From contig CM066325.1 in the NCBI GenBank assembly GCA_033807775.1, forward strand, positions 16,053,301 through 16,117,300: 64,000 bases of DNA, written 5' to 3'. Source of the stretch: Saussurea involucrata (Eukaryota; Streptophyta; Magnoliopsida; Asterales; Asteraceae). Below, one piece after another: positions 47,873 to 58,961 of this stretch (its first letter is position 1; each line of letters starts with the position of its first letter). The notes under the pieces were generated by a model that did not search any database, was not told the DNA's origin, and was given only the letters and a program-made list of their open reading frames with translations. The position numbers and the translations under genes were made by a program.

Positions 47873-48005
47873 CCAAACAATTAGTGTTAACTTTGTTAAT
47901 CATGACATTTTCGTCGTTTTCATATATTGTTACCACATTCCTTAATTATCATATTCATTAAACATTAAGAAATATCAGTTAAAGTTCATTCACTTTTGTT
48001 TCACC

Positions 48006-48621
48006 TAGGCATGAGAATGGGGTGGAGATGGGACGGGGACCTCAATCCCCATCCCCGATCCCTCATCTTATCCCCGTCCCCATCCCCATCCCTGCCGGGG
48101 AATATGATCACATCCCCATCCCCAACGGGGAAACGAGGATTTTCCCCCATTTATATAAGTATTTTAAATTAAATATATGAGACATCGTACATGCTTAAAT
48201 CTCGTATGATTTCAATAAACCTGAAATCGAAAGGAATTTAATTTATTAATACAAAAAATTCACAAGATCATATAACAATTGGTAACTAAAAACCAAAATA
48301 AAATCAATTTAATCTAAAAAGAAACTTAGCGTCAAACGTACCAAAATATCGACTAATATTTAAAACCATATCGAGTAATCGTATTTAGATTTGACATCTA
48401 AAATACATACTAACATCCAAAAAATATCGAAAAAATATTAATTAATATATAAACGGGGATGGGGCGGGGCGGGGAGTGCGATACCCGTCCCCGTCCCCGG
48501 TTTGAGATAAACGGGGATCCCCGTCCTCGTCCCCATCCCCGATCAGGGCGGGTGGACCGGGTTCCCCGATCAGGGCGGGTGGACCGGGTTCCCCGACGGG
48601 TAAGGGCCAATCCCATGCCTA
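48006..48621. mobile_element. hAT-type MITE (copy B)
   Basis: TAGGCATGAGA / TCCCATGCCTA with a perfect 8-bp duplication GTTTCACC (47998-48005, 48622-48629). It has a 28-bp direct duplication at 48537-48594 (CAGGGCGGGTGGACCGGG twice) not present in copy A. Confidence 0.95.
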
Positions 48622-48910
48622 GTTTCACCTATGAACTTGTTTAAACTTTCTTAATTATTTCATTCACTTTCTGGTTTCACCTATGAACTTTGATTAATTT
48701 TTTTGGAACAATCAAATTTCATACACAAAACAAAAATCATTGTTTCACCTATGAACTTTGTAAAAAAAATTCATTGTTTCGCCTATGAACTTTAAACAAA
48801 AATCATTGTCTCACAAATGAACCTTTTGGTTTAATCTATGAACTTTAAACAAAAATCATTGTTTCATTTTTTGGTTTCACCTATTAACAATCTAGTTTTA
48901 TCTTTAAACA
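48622..48910. repeat. ~34-bp tandem repeats (copy B)
   Basis: Counterpart of 18512-18800: repeated TTTCACCTATGAACTTT units. Non-coding. Confidence 0.8.
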
Positions 48911-49458
48911 AAAATAATTTAAATATTATTATTGATTATCTTCATAAAATAAAATTATGTTTATTTAAATATTATTATTGATTATCTTCCAAGAGTCAAA
49001 AAATGACTATCTTCCAAAAATTTAAAACAAATTTTCCAAAAAAAATCTTCATTTAATATCATTTACTTTATTTCCTTTTTTTTATCAGATTATAACTTTC
49101 CATTAATCATAACCATTGATCAAAAATATGGAAGACTCAAATCGGCTAACAAAGTTAATACTATTTTTTTGATTAACAAATGAATGTGACTATATATATA
49201 ATTTGTTTTTCATTTTAATAAGTAAAAGACAAAATTAATAATAAAAATACTAAAATGCCCCTAAATTTAATTGTGTTAACAATATATTTGTTATTTAGTT
49301 AGAGGGAGGGACCAAAAGGTTGCGAAAATGCAAACGAAAAGTTCCATCCTTTATATTTGTTTTGATTTTCAGACCACTGTAAATAGAAAATGTAAACCAC
49401 ATGGATTAAATCAGTAATTTACACTATTAAATATGTCTTATTATTGATTTATTTAAAA

Positions 49459-50516
49459 GGGTGTTTGGGATTGCTTATATAAAACAACTTATGCTTCTTT
49501 TTTCAGGACTTGTATAAACGACAGCCGGGGTCTCTTTCGCGACAAATTTTTACTGCTTCTGTGGAGCATTTGGAAAACTAGGAACGATTCTTGGATCAAT
49601 GGAGCGGTGAAGCTTACGAAGTGGACGACCCGGATCGCACTCGCAACCCATTCTGATTGGCTCACGGTGAACTGCTCCCAACCAAAGACCCCGTTACCAA
49701 ACACTCTCGGTGAGTGCAAGCTTTGGCATACTCCGCCGCCGGGCCGTCTCAAATGCAATGTCGATGCTGCGATTTTTTCCTCTTCCAACAAATGGGGATC
49801 CGGGGCGGTTATCCGCGACTCCACGGGATCCTTCATCGCGGGTCACTCCACTCTCGACATGGGCACCCCATCGGTTAAGGAATGCGAGGCCTCGGCCCTT
49901 GCTTATGCAATTGAATGGGCGCTTAGACACGGCCACCAATCGGTTATCTTCGAAACCGATGCTAAATTGGTTGTCGACGCGGTACATAGCGACGTTGAGG
50001 ATCTCTCAGAATTCGGCTCTATTACCGAAAGCTGTAGGATCCTTCTCTCCCGTTCGAATGGTTTCACGCTTAACTTTGTCCGAAGATTTGCTAACGACAT
50101 GGCTCACACTCTAGCTAGAAATGCTGAAAATTTCCCTAGTCATACTACGTTGTTCGGGTGTCCTAGCTTTTTGCATGGGCTGTTAAACCCCCATTGTAAC
50201 GTCTTTCATTAATGCAATTGCGTCTTCTTTTCAAAAAAAAACAACAACTTATGCTTATTTTTAAAAGTGTTTATCAACTTATGTGGTGATAAAAAGTAGT
50301 TTTATAAAAAAGGGTAATAAAGTAAATAAGTAAATAAGCAGTTTTAAATAAGTTAGAATGAAGTAACTTATTAAAAACAACTTATTTGCGATGTGGAAAA
50401 GTCATAAACACTTTTTATTTTTTTAATACAAACGCTAAAAATGACTTATTTGCGGTGTGAAAAAGCAATAAGCAAATAAGTAAAAAAAAACAATCCCAAA
50501 CACCCCGTAAGTTTAT
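49459..50516. mobile_element. MITE interrupted by a LINE tail (copy B)
   Basis: GGGTGTTTGGGATTG / CAATCCCAAACACCCC, as in copy A. Confidence 0.7.
49497..50243 (+). pseudogene. 5'-truncated LINE, RNase H-like C-terminus (copy B)
   Basis: The open frame to 50212 encodes the same RNase H-like region as in copy A. The target duplication ACAACTTATGCTT is perfect here (49484-49496, 50244-50256) and follows an interrupted poly-A. No ATG of its own and no reverse transcriptase domain. Confidence 0.9.
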
Positions 50517-50683
50517 TTCTCCAAAGGTTAATACTACAGTTTGGTTACAAGTATAAATGCATTTGTACTAATATTTTATGCATATAGACAAATAGTGATG
50601 ATGGCATTAATATTCTTGTGAGGCTTTAAAAGCACATCAGTCTTAAATATGCATACATCTATGAAATTTATAAGGCCATGAGT

Positions 50684-52539
50684 ACCCGTATCCAATGAAC
50701 CCAATGAACCCACTTGTCACTTCAGCGTCACATCAGTTTTTCTCTTTTCTACCCTCCTTATCCAATCTTTACCTAAAAGCGGAGTACCCGTACCCAATGA
50801 ACTCACTTGCCACCTCATCTTTTTTAATTCGTTTATTTATACATTTAACTATTTAACAAAATAAAAATATTTATATATTTTTAATAAATAAAAATAAGAT
50901 AAATAATAGAAATTAAAATTCATATCATTCATTAAAAAATAAAAAAATACAAAACACTAAAAAAATAAAAAAATAAAAAATACAAAATAACCCAAAATTA
51001 TGATATTTTCTAATTTTCTCTTTTCTCGCTAAAGTAGCCCTCAAAACGTCTCCCGAAAGATGATCATGCGAGGATATGAAAAACTCGAAGTCTTGTTGAT
51101 ATCGTTTTTCTCGTTCGAGTTCCAACTTATCTCGTTCGAGTTCGAGTTTTTTCATTTTGTACTCCATTGTACCCTCAATCTGCTCGTTGAACGAGCCTAT
51201 GGTCGTCAACAACTGAGTAAAACTTTCGTCCGTATTCGACCCGGTCGTATTACTCGTTGATGTTTTTTTTGCCTTGTTTCTCCCGATGGGTCGTTGAAGT
51301 TGCTCGACCTCGTCGACCCGAACATCTTCATCGTCATCATCGGAAGGTTTGGTACGTTTTGAACCCCGGGATGAATTTGTCGACATCGTTGGAACCGGTG
51401 ACCATTTTGGACATTTTTTGAGGACATCCCAAGCTTGTTCATGGGTGAAAGCAACCGCAAATTCCCCTTGGTACCGGTGGTGTGCCATTCGTAAAATGTC
51501 GGCTTCACTCATTCCGCTTGATCTATTATTGACCAAGTTGTTGTAGATGCCGGCAAAAAACGTAATTTTCTTGTTGAGGTCTTTGAAGTTGGTGTTCAGT
51601 TGATGAAATGATCTATAATCTTGGCGACCCATAGAATCATAGAACACCTTCGAGATTCGGTTCCAAAAACTGTCTACATTTATATAAATTCAAGTATAAG
51701 AATAATAACAAGAATATTATTAATAATAATAAAAATAATAATAAAAATATTACCACTCTTTTGTGCGTTTCCGACAACGGGGTCCTCCGAAACGTCAACC
51801 CACGCCGACACTAACGCCACTTCCTCCTCTTTAGTCCACACCTGTCGTTTTTGCCTTGTTTCAAATTTTTTCTTTTTTCCTTTTTGCGTTGGTGTCGGGT
51901 TTGATGGTTCCGGGATTGATTGTTGTGTGGAGATCGATTGTGGTGTGTGCGGTTGTTGGGTTTCAGGAACAAAGTCGTCGTCGAGATTGATTGTGGGTTA
52001 AGGAAAGTTGTAATTGGCGGGAGTAAAACATTGTTGAAGCAAACCAGGACGTGTAAATTGATAAGGATTATAACCTTGTTGAGAAAACGCTTGTTGCGAA
52101 ACATAACCTTGTTGAGAAACGCTTGTTGCGGAACATAACCTTGTTGAGAAAACGCTTGGAAGCCAAGCTTCGGGTCTTGTTGCGGTGTATCCGATCGGTT
52201 ACGACGGGATGTAGGTGTGGTGTTTGGATTGATGGTGAAATTTGAGAGAAATGGAAGAAAGTATTGAATTTGAGAGAAATGGAAGAAAATATGTTTTGGT
52301 GTGAAAAAATAAGATGGTATAGGTTAATATATATAGTGTGATTAATTTGATTTTTTTTGTAAAATAGCCGTTACCAACGGAATTGTTTCAAAAAAAAAAT
52401 ACAATTTAAATAGGCAACGGGTTGATCGGGTTGGTGAACCTGGTACCCGAGCCCGTCCCTTACCCGATCACCCCCTTACCCGTGCCCGATGAAACCAGCT
52501 GGAGCCCGATCACCTACCCGATCACCGCTACGCATGGCC
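50684..52539 (-). mobile_element. PIF/Harbinger element carrying only a Myb/SANT-like gene (copy B)
   Basis: GGCCATGAGTACCCG ... CGCTACGCATGGCC, flanked by TAA (50681-50683, 52540-52542). Better preserved than in copy A. Confidence 0.9.
50925..52233 (-). pseudogene. Harbinger ORF1, Myb/SANT-like DNA-binding protein (copy B)
   Basis: Exon 2 (to 51673) has a continuous frame, including 240 codons from MFYDSMGRQDYRSFHQLN onward, with FTHEQAWDVLKKCPKW and the LELERDKLELEREKRYQQDF coiled stretch. The 80-bp GT-AG intron is 51674-51753. Exon 1 carries VWTKEEEVALVSAWVDVS. The Q-rich N-terminus shares with copy A an ATC for the start, a frameshift and a TAA. The natural stop seen in relatives (KKYHDW then stop) is lost, so the frame runs on. 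Probably non-functional unless translation starts inside exon 1. Confidence 0.85.
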
Positions 52540-53389
52540 TAAGGGTAGGTTAAATATATTTCTATATATATATATATATATATTGCTAAATATTTACATA
52601 TTTATTAATTTCATTCTCAGATATATTAACTTAATACTTACTTTTATATTTTTAATATATTATTTTATATGATTCTGATACAAAAAAATTGCACATAAGG
52701 CCATCCGTACCCGGCTCGGGATGCCTTCGGGCTCAGCGGGAATGGGCTACGGCCCTTGCGGGATGCGGGGTGCGGGATGGATTCTGGGTTCGGGATCCCG
52801 ATTCATCCCGAAGGTTTATTAAAAAAAATGTATTTAATTTTTAAAAATAATGCCGTTGAACGGCTCTTTTTAAACAAAAATAAATAAATTTTTTTCTCAA
52901 TTTAATCCCACTATATATTTAACCCGCAACCTCTTATTTCTCACACCTCTCAAACTCTCTAAAATTCTCTCAACCTCTTATTTTTCACACCTCTCAAACT
53001 CTCTCAAATTCTCTCAACCTCTTATTTTTCACACCTCTCAAACTCTCTCAAATTCTCTCAACCTCTTATTTTTCACACCTCTCTCATCATGAATCCAAAC
53101 AGAACACATACATCCCGTCGTAACCGACCCCGCATGATCACCTTACGGGAAACGCTTTGAGGGTTACTTTAGTGAGAAAAGAGCAAATTCAAAAATTTCA
53201 TAATTGGTAGTGTTTTGTATTTTGTAATTTTTATTTTTAATGAATGGTATGAATTTTTATTTTTATTATTTATCTTATTTTTATTTATTAAAAAATATAT
53301 AAATATTTTTATTTTGTTAAATAATTAAATGTATAAATAAAAGAATTAAAATAAATGAGGTGGCAAAAGGGTTTGAGGGAATGGGGTAA

Positions 53390-54076
53390 GGCCATCCGTA
53401 CCCGGTGCGGGATGGGCAGCGGGATGGCGCGGGGACGAGGCGGGATGGGCTACGGCCCGGGCGGGGTTGGCGGGGCGGGATGGTATCCGGGGATGGGATC
53501 CCGATCCATCCCGAAGGGTTTTAAAAAAAAATTTAATTAAATTTTTTAAAATTCATGCCGTTGAACCTCTCAAATTCTCTATTTTTCACACCTCTCAAAT
53601 TCTCTCAACCTCTTATTTTTCACACCTCTCAAACTCAAAGGTTGGAACACGAACGAGAAATCGAACGAGCAAAACGATTTGATAAAGACTTCGAGTTTTT
53701 CATAACCCCGCATGATCACCTTTCGGGCCCCGCTTTGATGGCTACGATAAAGAGAAAAGAGCAAATTAAAAAATATCATGATTGGTAGTGTTTTGTATTT
53801 TGTAATTTTTATTTTTAATGAATGATATGAATTTTAATTTTTATTATTTATCTTATTTTTATTTATTAAAAAATATATAAATATTTTTATTTTGTTAAAT
53901 AATTAAATGTATAAATAAAAGAATTAAAATAAATGAGGTGGCAAAAGGGTTTGAGGGAATGGGGTACGGGTGTTTAGGGATTGTTAGGGATCGAGTGAGG
54001 GATGGAAGAAAAGCTGATGTGACGCTGATGTGGAGATGGAATATTTGAAAGATGCTGTTATGGGGTACGGATGGCC
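53390..54076. mobile_element. Inner Harbinger MITE (copy B)
   Basis: 687 bp with TAA duplications (53387-53389, 54077-54079). Carries the ORF1 tail at about 53638-53788 (ending IKKYHDW, TAG). Confidence 0.85.
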
Positions 54077-54088
54077 TAAGGGTGTTTA

Positions 54089-55982
54089 GGCCTTCAGTAC
54101 CCCATCCCTTCTATCTTTCAAAGATTTCACTCCACATCAGCGCCACATCAGCTTTTCTTCCATCCCTCACTCCATCCCTCACGATCCCTAAACACCCGTA
54201 CCCCATTCCCTCAAACCCTTTTGCCACCTCATTTATTTTAATTCTTTTATTTATACATTTAATTATTTAACAAAATAAAAATATTTATATATTTTTTAAT
54301 AAATAAAAATAAGATAAATAATAAAAATAAAAATTCATATCATTCATTAAAAAATTAAAAATTACAAAATAAATTTAAAAATCTACTCGTCGTCATTGTT
54401 GGGAACTTGGATACGCCAAATATGTTCGACCAAATACGACCGAAGGTTATTATGAGTGTCCCGGTTTATGACTTCTCGAACATTTGCCGCGCGTTGTGTC
54501 TCACTGATTTGGCTTTCGATATCATTCGTGAAAAAGTCGTTTTCCACGTCACCACAAATAGCATGGTTTTCGTCTTCGAGTATCATATTGTGTAATATGA
54601 CACAAGCGTACATAATGTTTCTCAATATTGTCGGTTCCCATCCGCGTGCCGGGTTATGAAGTATATGCCAACGTTGTTTAAGCACGCCAAAAGCTCGTTC
54701 AACATCTTTACGTGCGGATTCTTGCGCGGACTTGAACTTTTGTCGTTTAAGGTCTTGTGGGCACGTAAATGATTTTACGAAAGTAGCCCATTCCGGATAT
54801 ATCTCATCCGTTAGATAATATCCGTGCTTGTAGGTGGCTCCATTCACCTCAAAAGGGCACTCGGGTGCTTTTCCATCATATACATCGTTGAAGATGGGCG
54901 ACTGATTGAGAACATTGATGTCGTTGTTGGAACCGGCAACACCAAAGAATGCGTGCCAGATCCATAGATCTTGAGAGGCCACTGCTTCTAGCATGATTGT
55001 CGGGTGCTCATGATCACCTCTCATGAATTGACCTCGCCATGCATTCGGACAATTTGCCCACGCCCAATGAGTACAGTCTATGCTGCCGAGCATGCCGGGA
55101 AATCCGTGTTTAGCTTCATGCGCGGCGTACAACTTCTGAATATCAATAAAAGTAGGCTTGCGTAAATATTTTTGACCATACAGTTCAATAATACCTGTGC
55201 AGAATTTGTACAGACAATCTCGTGACGTTTTCTCTCCCATACGGATGTACTCGTCAAGTGCGTCAGCAGCTACTCCATACGCCAATTGCCGAATAGCGGA
55301 AGTACACTTTTGTATCGGAGAAAAACCTTGTTTGCCTAACCCGTCAAACTGAAGTCTAAAATACGGATACCCTACTTCTAAATCTTCAACTATTCGTTCG
55401 AATAGTTGTCTGCTCATCCTGAACCGCCGCCTAAACATATCCGGTGTATAAATCGGGTTGACGCCAAAGTAGTCCCGCATAAGCCGCTCGTTTGCAGTTA
55501 CTCGACCTCTTTCAATGTTTGCGGCCCTCTCTCTTGTTGACGATGAGGCGGTGCTACCATACAGCGATTGTGCAGTATGTCGAAAAATTTCCCTTTGTAG
55601 ATTCAACAACTCGTCGGTGTCTACGGATGATGATGATGCGGTTGGTGAACCGGGTTGTGGCGAATCCATATTGTTTAATATATAGAGGTTGAGAGAATTT
55701 GAGAGAGTTTGAGAGGTGTGAGAAATAAGAGGTTGAGAGGTGTGAGAAATAAGAGGTTGAGGGTTAAATATATAGTGGGATTAAATTGAGCCCTTCAACG
55801 GTTATTTTTTAAAAAATTTGAATTAAATTTTTTTTTTTTAAAAACCCTCGGGATGGATCGGGATCCCATCCCCGAAAACCATCCCTTCCCGCGTTCGATC
55901 CCGCCCCGTACCCCATCCCCGCAGCCATCCCGCTGCCACCTCCCCATCCCGAGCCCCTTCCCCGCTATGGCTACGGAAGGCC
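54089..55982 (-). mobile_element. PIF/Harbinger element with full transposase (only in copy B)
   Basis: GGCCTTCAGTACCCC ... GGCTACGGAAGGCC, flanked by TTA (54086-54088, 55983-55985). The matching site in copy A (GTGTTTAGGGATTG near 23965) is empty, so the insertion followed the segmental duplication. There is no room for and no sign of an ORF1 (Myb-like) gene, which typical PIF/Harbinger elements also carry. Confidence 0.95.
54383..55669 (-). CDS. PIF/Harbinger DDE transposase, 428 aa, intact ORF
   Basis: Catalyses cut-and-paste transposition in the nucleus at GGCC-type TIRs with TTA/TAA targets. ATG at 55669 (MDSPQPGSPTASSSSVDTDE), chosen because degenerate relatives start with the same MDS motif. 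An N-terminal region with RRRFRMSRQLFERIV (80-94) precedes the DDE nuclease. Catalytic residues by family alignment: Asp198 in IDCTHW, Asp250 in NDINVL, Glu324 in VERAFGVLKQRW. No frameshift or stop; the length fits this transposase family. It lies alone in its element, 2.7 kb from a defective ORF1. It may be active in trans on the related MITEs around it; activity is inference. Confidence 0.93.
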   Translation of the reverse strand: MDSPQPGSPTASSSSVDTDELLNLQREIFRHTAQSLYGSTASSSTRERAANIERGRVTANERLMRDYFGVNPIYTPDMFRRRFRMSRQLFERIVEDLEVGYPYFRLQFDGLGKQGFSPIQKCTSAIRQLAYGVAADALDEYIRMGEKTSRDCLYKFCTGIIELYGQKYLRKPTFIDIQKLYAAHEAKHGFPGMLGSIDCTHWAWANCPNAWRGQFMRGDHEHPTIMLEAVASQDLWIWHAFFGVAGSNNDINVLNQSPIFNDVYDGKAPECPFEVNGATYKHGYYLTDEIYPEWATFVKSFTCPQDLKRQKFKSAQESARKDVERAFGVLKQRWHILHNPARGWEPTILRNIMYACVILHNMILEDENHAICGDVENDFFTNDIESQISETQRAANVREVINRDTHNNLRSYLVEHIWRIQVPNNDDE

Positions 55983-56282
55983 TTAGGGATTGAGTGAGGG
56001 TTAGGAGAAAAGCTGATGTGGCGCTGATGTGGAGCTGAAATCTTTGAAAGATGGGATCATGTGGTACTTATGGCCTAACAATACTCAGCTCGGTTTATAT
56101 GTCATCTCACTAAAAATGAATCGGTCGTACCCATGGACTTTATGGTTGTCGTATAGATGGACTTAACCGAGTTAATGTAGAAATATTAAAATAACATTAA
56201 ATTGATTATTAAAATATTTTTGGACGGAATTATTTTAAATATTAATATTTCAATACATTTTCATTAACTATAAAAAATATAC

Positions 56283-58187
56283 TGAAACACCCTAGAAATA
56301 GTCATAAATTTAAACTTTAATTTATCACAATAATTTACAACATCTTTCCAAAAGTTTTCATTCATAAACGGAGGATTAGTGACAAGGTCTATAATTACAA
56401 CTGATCTACTATAAACAACCGACTAATCTAATTCATAACCAATAACATCAGATTATACAGGTTGTCTATAATATCTCCAAAATAATCATTGTTCCACTAA
56501 ATTCTCCATCATAACTCCAAAAGTATATCTTTGGGACTTCTTGACACTCATCACTGCTTATCCCTTCCCGAGCTAGTATCTGGTAAGAAAATTTAATTTG
56601 AAAAGATTAGGCTTACGCTTAGTGAGAACATCAAATTTTCAAATCAAAATCTTAACAAGCTTTGAAAACTAAAACTGTAAACAAGGCGTTTAAATTAACC
56701 TTTTTTCCAAATTTTCTTACCGTACATATAGCATCTTTCGATGACGGGAATCATACCCGATTCCATGAGTATGACAAACACCAAGTAAGTCATAGTCTCA
56801 TGTTTCAGAGCGCCACTACAAATCTCCACGGATTCTAGATTACAGCTCATGTCCAAGAAATTACAATTAAACCATGCTTATTTCTTGGAATGGAAATAGA
56901 ATAGCAATTATACCTTGCCTATTCCTAATCTCCCAAATGAAAGTGGAAATAGCAATTATACCTTGCGTATTTCTCTTCTCCCAATATAAAACGGCGATAT
57001 CAATTATACCTTGCCTATTTTACTGTTTCACATCACAATACAAATAGGAATAATAATTATACCTTGTCTATTCCTCGTTCCCAAATATAAACGAGAATAG
57101 CAAATTAGCAATTATACCTTGCCTATTCTACGTTATCAAGTAAAGCTAGTGTCTATGGATCAATTACACCTACTAGCATACGTACATGTCAGACCAAAAC
57201 ACACATCGAATTGTACCATACTCGAAGTTGAGTTATAATGATATTCGTACTGTCAAAATAATTAAGATACTTTTCATATTCGTAGAAAACTTAATCATGA
57301 AAATCTCATACAGTAAGTTATCCGGAACAACCTATCCGGTAAACTAATCCGGAATTCAAATCTGGAAAACCATCCAGAATCATATCCGGGAATCAAATAC
57401 GGAACACTATCCGGAAACATCTGAAAAATCCAAGAATCTAGTACATCCGGAAAAAGTATCCGAACAAATCCGAAACCATCCGGAAATCACCTCCGGTATC
57501 CGAAAATATCCGGAATTTAGTATTCGGACAACTATCCGGTATCCAGAATCATTCAGTATCCGGAATTGATCCGGAAAAATCATCCGAAATCCGGTACTTT
57601 CCGGATTATTCATCTTCCGGACTCATCATATTTTTAACCAGTTTCGATCATACTCTATCCAGACTTCCAAAATTGATTTGTATCTATTTCTCAGAGATAA
57701 TAGTAAGCTTAACGAACCATTTCAATTCACAGATAGTTTGTATTAAGCAAAAATAGACAGCTGAACTCACCTGATACGAATTCGAAATCAATGGAATTGA
57801 AGCCAAAATCAGAACTCCAAACTCGATTCTATTCCATCAACACAAATCAAAAACCTAAACGAAGCAGATTATTTATGATTATCAATTCTCAAGAAACCGA
57901 TTGGAGAAATTGATTGATTTTCTTACCGAAAGTGAACCGTGAAATTAAGCTTCCTTCTCTGCTTTTCCAAACCGACTCCAAAATAGAAATTGAGATAACT
58001 CTCAATTCAGCCGACTCCCTGCTTAAGTATACATATTTCACCTATTTACAAAGTAACCCCCCAAACAACAAGGCTAGCTACACTTTGACCTTTCGATATT
58101 CATTTTTAACATAACTTTCCAAATAATTTCCTTCCCATTATTTTAAACATTCCATATACAAAATTATGGAAATAACGAGGTGTTACA
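56283..58187 (-). mobile_element. Solo LTR, second subfamily (copy B)
   Basis: TGAAACACCC ... GAGGTGTTACA, 1905 bp, with TATAC at 56278-56282 and 58188-58192. Same five ~50-bp repeats (56899-57130) and CCGG cluster (57315-57625). Confidence 0.85.
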
Positions 58188-58592
58188 TATACAATCTCGG
58201 TCCTTGTGGTTGTGGCTTACTAATAGTATAATCGACAAACTATATATTTATTATGTATTTTTTATATATGTATTATGTATTTTTAGTTGCAATTATCATT
58301 AATTAGTTAATAAGAAGTATAAAATGAAAACTAAAATGATAGGAAAGACAAAAATGAAAAAAAGACAAACCATAGGGACATAAATTATAATTTACTCTAA
58401 TGATCTAATAAAATAAAAAAAATACACAAAAAGAACTTAACTTTAATTAATTAGAATGTATCAAATGAACCAAAAGTAAATTAAATAAAATGACAATTAT
58501 AATTACCAAAATTGTAATTAATTTAAAAAAAGAAGAAGAATAAACTTGATAATAAGTAAAAACAAAAAAAGACAATTTACTCATTTATTAAA

Positions 58593-58952
58593 GAGAAATT
58601 AATTAAAATACCCCAAGTTTGAAATTGACTTACCAAAATACCCTAAAAAATGAAAAGTTTACCAAAATGCCATTTTTTTCGCGGAGGGAGCCCTCTATAG
58701 CGGGCAGGGACCAATTGTGAAAATTTTTGCAAGATTATTTACACTTTCAGTCCCCATCGCGGGCCATCGTGGGCCTCGATCGCGGGCCTCAGACTGAAAG
58801 TGTAAATATATCTTGCAAAATTTTCACAATTGGTCCCTGTCCGCGATAGCGGGCTCCCTTTGCGAAAAAAAAAAGCATTTTGGTAAACTTTTCATTTTTT
58901 GGGGTATTTTGGTAAGTCAATGTCAAACTTGGGGCATTTTAATGAAAGACTC
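58593..58952. mobile_element. 360-bp foldback MITE with intact TSD (copy B)
   Basis: Same foldback as 26575-26934 but with perfect 9-bp direct duplications TTTATTAAA (58584-58592, 58953-58961), typical of Mutator-like MITEs. This is the ancestral arrangement. The flank to the right is unrelated to copy A. Confidence 0.95.
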
Positions 58953-58961
58953 TTTATTAAA

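Larger units (their letters stand above)
45972..49424. mobile_element. Mutator-like element, Pack-MULE candidate (copy B)
   Basis: Starts GAGTAAATTATGGATTTGG (the terminal G is A in copy A). Flanked by TATCAAATA (45963-45971) and TATTAAATA (49425-49433). The arms of ~190-210 bp and the cargo match copy A. It is longer mainly through microsatellite growth and a 28-bp duplication in the hAT MITE. Confidence 0.8.
52699..56075. mobile_element. Outer Harbinger MITE of a triple nest (copy B)
   Basis: GGCCATCCGTACCCGGCTCGGG ... TACTTATGGCC with TAA on both sides (52696-52698, 56076-56078). Contains the inner MITE and, 10 bp past it, the full transposase element. The 44-bp tandem units are at 52929-53090. 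Confidence 0.85.
27216..58952. repeat. Copy B of ~30-kb tandem segmental duplication
   Basis: The match to copy A is directly visible from 30021 (counterpart of base 1) to 58952. The true left edge cannot be seen because copy A starts outside the window. Position 27216 is my inferred edge: a minus-strand Copia element is cut there and joined to an inverted duplication belonging to the end of copy A. Copy B contains one insertion absent from A (54089-55982) and otherwise keeps the same TE order. Confidence 0.8.

Noticed and set aside
48410..48644. ORFs rich in GTRSTRPDRG on either strand
   Set aside because: Translation of GC-rich subterminal repeats and the 28-bp duplication of a hAT MITE.
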